Assembly: GCF_042242105.1 (NCBI RefSeq)
Contig: NC_092029.1
Location: 20,508,885 to 20,572,884, forward strand
Source of the DNA: Pempheris klunzingeri
Taxonomy: Eukaryota > Chordata > Actinopteri > Acropomatiformes > Pempheridae
Direction: 5' to 3'
DNA length: 64,000 nt
Part shown: piece by piece, positions 60,144 through 64,000 of the stretch
Layout of the letters: each line of letters starts with the position of its first letter
Numbering within the stretch: position 1 is the stretch's first letter
Position numbers and translations under genes: made by a program
Notes under the pieces: generated by a model
Databases searched by the model: none
What the model saw: the letters and a program-made list of their open reading frames with translations, nothing else
What the model was told of the DNA's origin: nothing

Positions 60144-60256
60144 TTATGACAGACTCTCGCACCTCTTCAGCAAAGAATCCGGGGGCCTGGGGTAGTAGCC
60201 GGTGGTGCAGGGCTTGTCGGGAGAAAACCTGAGGAACTTGTAATCCAGAGGAAGAT
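60144..60256 (-). CDS. nt5dc1: nt5dc1 terminal exon
   Basis: The acceptor CCCTTTCCAG precedes ATCTTCCTC at 60256. It encodes LPLDYKFLRF through KRCESLS and a TAA stop at 60146-60144. Confidence 0.87.
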
Positions 60257-63128
60257 CTGGAAAGGGTGAAATCAAACAGGAAAGTCAACTTCAAGTGAAC
60301 CACTGCATGCGCACGTGGCCACCAGTACTTTTAACACACCACTGCTGCTAAAGAAGCGACTGCAAATGTTCAAGAGTAATGATTCATTATTGGAAAAATG
60401 TGCAAAGGCACTTGTTGTTCTTAAGGGCAGGCTGTAATCGGTAGTCACGCAGGCCAGAGAATGTTGGACTTATTTGTGCTTGAACTTTTGTCTCCCGAGA
60501 GACAAGTCTGACAAAACACAGTCATCAACTACAGGCCTGCAAACTCAAGTGTTCTGAAACACAACCTCTGGCAAACTCATTTTCAGAGAAAGGAGAGTGT
60601 GATAGTGGCACGGGGCTCGCCAACACATCCGCTCTCTTGTGCAGACCAGCACAGAGTGATTCTGTATTAGGCCATGTGCCTTCTTTAACCCCTTTTGCCA
60701 GGAAGGCTGGCAGTACACAGGGGTCAGTATGCCTCAAACAAGGGGCTTTTAGGCCAAAGAGCATCTGAAGATCTCCCCCCCCCCACACACACACCTTTCC
60801 GATGCTAAACCCGACATATGCACACCCACTTCATGCAGTGACTGGCTAGGTATGCGTAGCTAAGACTCTTCACACAGCTACTTCCATCTCTTCTCCCATG
60901 TACAGATGAGTCCAGTACCATTATGGCTCTCAAAGTTAGGCATGTCCACTCAAAGTGCTCGTTTGATCCACTGACAGGCTCAGATTGTTATTCTTAGTGT
61001 CTGACAGCATTATGGAAAGGATCCCTACACAGAGAGACCTATTTGTAGAGTAAGATCCGTCTTCTCTCACCAGCAACCGCTGTTTTTTTTTTGCTCTCTT
61101 AAACACCAAAGTTGCATAAAGTCCGATGTTCTGCAACGTAAAATGACTGAATGTTTTTGTCAGTGGAGTCTGGTGGCTTTGAAGAGAGCAACCTGAGCCT
61201 GTCAGTGGCTTAGACAAGCACTTCCAGTGGACCTACCGTGATCAGGTGCAGTTGCCTTCAGGAAGCCGTTGCAGCCATTGCAGGCAGTTTAGCGTCTGCT
61301 GGCTGAGGTGATCTATTGGACCAATTCCAATTCATTCAAGACTATGAGTCATCTAGACGCCCCAAATAGGGGCCCGGTTTTAAAAATACCAGAGTTCTCC
61401 TCTAGTTTGACATTGCGGATGTAAAACTATCTGCACACGGACATTCTGTTGTGCAACTCTGCTGCAGTGACAAAGTGTATTCCTTTAACGGCAAAATACA
61501 CATGATTAACGCAGAGTATCTGCAATGTGTGTCAGTGGTTGATTACTCAAAGCTTTTTCTCCTTGAACCTTTCAACAGCTTTGCCAAACCAAAAATGAGG
61601 AAATGGAACCTAAAGCAGGGAGTTTTCACATTGACATTTCAGTCCAAATCTGTGAGCTAAAAAAAAAAATGTGGTTCTTTTTCTGATCCCAGATTTAGAT
61701 TTAGGAACTGTACAAGTTGAAGAAAAGTCTCATTACATTAAAACGTTCAGCTTACTGGATCTTCAAACTATTTTTGTCTTACTTCCTGCTGCAATTAACC
61801 AGATGTCAGCAGGCGTGAAAGTAGCCCATATCTGAAGTTCTCTCTTAGGGTCTCTTTTGTCATTCCCAGCCTCTGTATGACTGCCTGCATAAGCAACTTC
61901 TCATAAGCACAGATGGAATATCTTACGTTTACATTTTCCCAGGCAATAGTTTGGCAGTGAAAAGGAAGCTGGAGCTGATTTTGTTGTTTCATATTTTGTT
62001 GTTATGGCTGATACAGGGGCAGGATCAGCAAAGAAAAGGAAGGAAGGAAAAAAAGAAAAAGAAAACCTAAAAGGGGCCTTGATAGAGCACGGGTGACAAC
62101 ACTGATTGACTTTGGTCACTCATTCAACAGATGGAGAGAATTGGAAGATTTGGAGGATCACAACCTATTCATGACATGCACTGTACAATATGGTTCTACA
62201 TCGAAATATGAATTTACATTGGTGGCAAAAAAAAGCGAATAATTCAACAGGTATAAAAACGTTTGCCTCGGACCTAGTTAGTTTGAAGCTGTGTGACATG
62301 AGATCCAGTCAAACAGTGCTGTGGTTTCGTGCAGTCAATGAAATCCGTACTCCTGCAGCAACATCGTGAACACATCAGTCTAGTCTATCAGTAGTGGTCT
62401 TCTCACCACTAACACTTCTACCACTTCTACCAAAGAATCTAAGACATCAAAACTGAGATTTCCTGGCAACCGCTGTGTAAAACACCTCCAGTTTGGGCCA
62501 AACACCAGGCACAAGTACTGCAGCAACAGTTCATAAAGATGAAAGCACAACAACTGGGTTAGAAGGAAGTGGGAGCGGTTCACCTAAATTCAGGTCATTC
62601 AGCTCCACGTTACACAGGCGACTGCTACCAGGCAGGAAGTGCTGCGCAGCAGTGACACAGGAGTTCATTTCAACATCTTCAACATTCTTTATCCATTTTT
62701 CCATTCTGTTCTGTTTTGGATTACTTTGTGGCAAAACAACTGTTGCCTCACCAATTAAGCCAGTCTGATTCTACTTTCTCATCATCAATCATGTCAGTGG
62801 TCTGGATTTAAGCTGGTCTTGTTTTTCTTCTGTATTCAATTATACATTTATTGTGGTCTCTTATTTTTTTGTTTTTTTCTTATCTCCATCCAAAAACTGC
62901 AGATCTGTAACACTTGCGGTGCAGTTTCATCCAGGCTTTTGTCTCCTCCTTCCACATACCTGCTATGTGCTCCACACTAGGGATGGCCATAGTGCTGTAT
63001 TTGTGAATGCAGTGGCAGCACCAGGTCAGCTTCTGGCTCTCCTCGTCTCCTCCTCCGCTATTATGTACGTCGACAAAGTAGGAGCCCCACTGATTGGACA
63101 CAGCAGAGGGAGCCTTCATGCCCTGCTC
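60144..63128 (-). CDS. nt5dc1: 5'-nucleotidase domain-containing protein 1, last two exons (5' end outside window)
   Basis: Exons 63128-62960 and 60256-60144 join in phase to give 94 C-terminal residues. They include NQWGSYFVDV, LTWCCHCIHKYSTMAIPS and DLPLDYKFLRFSPDK, with the end TTGYYPRPPDSLLKRCESLS. This matches the end of human NT5DC1 as I remember it (WGSFFIDS, YSTIAIPSIEAIAELPLDYKF, TAGYYPNPP). The protein belongs to the HAD-fold cytosolic 5'-nucleotidase family; its substrate is not settled. The catalytic HAD motifs lie in exons beyond base 64000. NT5DC1 is also next to DSE in human, which supports the identification. Confidence 0.85.
60257..62959 (-). other. nt5dc1: nt5dc1 last intron
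   Basis: A 2.7-kb intron with an R1-family repeat at 60935-61395. No further exon is recognised. Confidence 0.65.
60935..61395. repeat. R1-family repeat with fold-back arms
   Basis: The left arm (about 60940-60979, ending CCACTGACAGGCTCAG) is the imperfect reverse complement of about 61193-61236 (CTGAGCCTGTCAGTGG onward). Family words include ATTATGGAAAGGATCCCTAC, GTGGAGTCTGGTGGCTTTG, GAGGTGATCTATTGGACCAA and TTTTAAAAATACCAGAGTTC. Confidence 0.65.
62960..63128 (-). CDS. nt5dc1: nt5dc1 penultimate exon
   Basis: It lies between acceptor GTCTCCACAG and donor GTATGTGG. It encodes EQGMKAPSAVSNQWGSYF through PSVEHIA and ends one base into a codon, matching the start of the last exon. Confidence 0.85.
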
Positions 63129-64000
63129 CTGTGGAGACAGTCGACACACAAGCCAAAGTATGCAAGTGAGTGTTAAGACTCATTTTCAGACATGTGCAGA
63201 CCTGATAAAAGGAGAAGGGATGGGGGAATATAGTGAGACACCAACCTGGGTTTCACCCAAGCAGCTTTGAGGGTTATTTTGACTACTGCATGAATCATTG
63301 ATTCTGAGAAATCCCCCATTTCGCTCTTTCTCAGAATGAGTCAAAGAACATCAATACACCTCAGAAGCAGAAAGAGCTGGTGAGCAGCGATTATCATGAC
63401 AGCAGGATGTGGTGTTTAAAAGTAGGATGTAATAAGATACAAACTAAAGTGATAAATGAGTGCATTGTGTAAGAGACGATAAAAAGATCTGTTAACGTCA
63501 TGCTGTCATGGAGATTTGCACTAAATCTAAATATTGATGGCGACCATTGTTGTAATTTCAGGATTTTAACATCAGTGGACTTAAGGTAAAGCAGGAAGTG
63601 GAATTGGTAGTAGCATAAAATTGAAATGAGATGCAATGGCTGCAAAAAAACCTTGCTCATATGTGGGTAAAACTGACCCTTGACCATAAAAACATTGTGA
63701 CAAAAACAAAACTCTAATTTTCTATTCTTCAACCAAGTGAAGTGTTGAAAAAAATGGAACAATGTAGGACTGTCGGAAGTGTTTCTGAAGATGGGCTCTG
63801 ATTGTGAAGACTTCCACATGCTGAGGCAGAAACCTCTGATATAGTTCAACACAGATGACAGGGATCAAACTCATCCCAAAAGATACCGAACAGCCCTTAA
63901 GTGAAGTCACAGATATATTGCTTGGATGTCTGCCGACCTACCACGAATGGGCTTTAGACTTCTGCAGCATCACTGACACGCACCATCAGTTTGGTATCTG
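63129..64000 (-). other. nt5dc1: nt5dc1 intron at the window edge
   Basis: I looked for the preceding exon on the minus strand and did not find one, so it must lie beyond the right edge. Confidence 0.5.

Overview
The window is vertebrate nuclear DNA, almost certainly from a ray-finned (teleost, probably percomorph) fish. It holds intron-containing genes with GT-AG junctions, long AT-rich introns, CpG-rich promoter stretches and a dense load of fish-type repeats: a BEL/Pao LTR element, L2/Rex1-, L1- and RTE-like LINE remnants, Tc1, hAT and pogo elements and MITEs, a tRNA-derived SINE and long (CA)n tracts. No bacterial-style operon, CRISPR array, phage or plasmid feature is present.

Four protein-coding genes can be supported, all on the minus strand. 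From low to high coordinate they are: gpr63 (20655-21887), an orphan class A GPCR with an uninterrupted CDS; ndufaf4 (29636-31092), a mitochondrial complex I assembly factor in three exons; dse (35169-53521), dermatan-sulfate epimerase in five coding exons that join to exactly 958 aa; and the last two exons of nt5dc1 (60144-63128), whose 5' part lies beyond the right edge. I joined exons by hand from splice sites, reading phase and similarity to the remembered human proteins. All junctions keep phase, and the joined lengths (176 aa for Ndufaf4, 958 aa for Dse) are close or equal to the human lengths.

Layout: 1-99 is a possible exon end abutting a deleted BEL/Pao element (100-2330). An internally deleted L2/Rex1-type LINE (about 2440-3345), an interspersed repeat, two adjacent Tc1-type MITEs (4061-5015) and two hAT relics (6300-7490) follow. 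The stretch 7500-20650 has no recognised host gene. It contains a perfect 43-bp inverted repeat (14905-14999) and a nested insertion of a 5'-truncated L1 inside a Tc1 element (about 15420-17430). The gpr63 CDS is followed upstream by CpG-rich DNA at 26200-27600 that may hold its promoter. The ndufaf4 gene has a 26-unit CA tract in its second intron. The dse introns carry further repeats, and its likely 5' untranslated exons lie at 55.7 and 56.2 kb, the latter with an 11-unit CAG run. The right end is the 3' part of nt5dc1.

The genes are not an operon and need not work together: a plasma-membrane receptor, a mitochondrial assembly factor, a Golgi/ER glycosaminoglycan-modifying enzyme and a HAD-type nucleotidase-like protein. 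I did not find a clearly new biological system. The observations most worth a second look are the perfect hairpin, a predicted upstream ORF that ends in an ATGA overlap with the dse start codon, the CAG repeat in a candidate dse first exon, and the nested transposon insertions.
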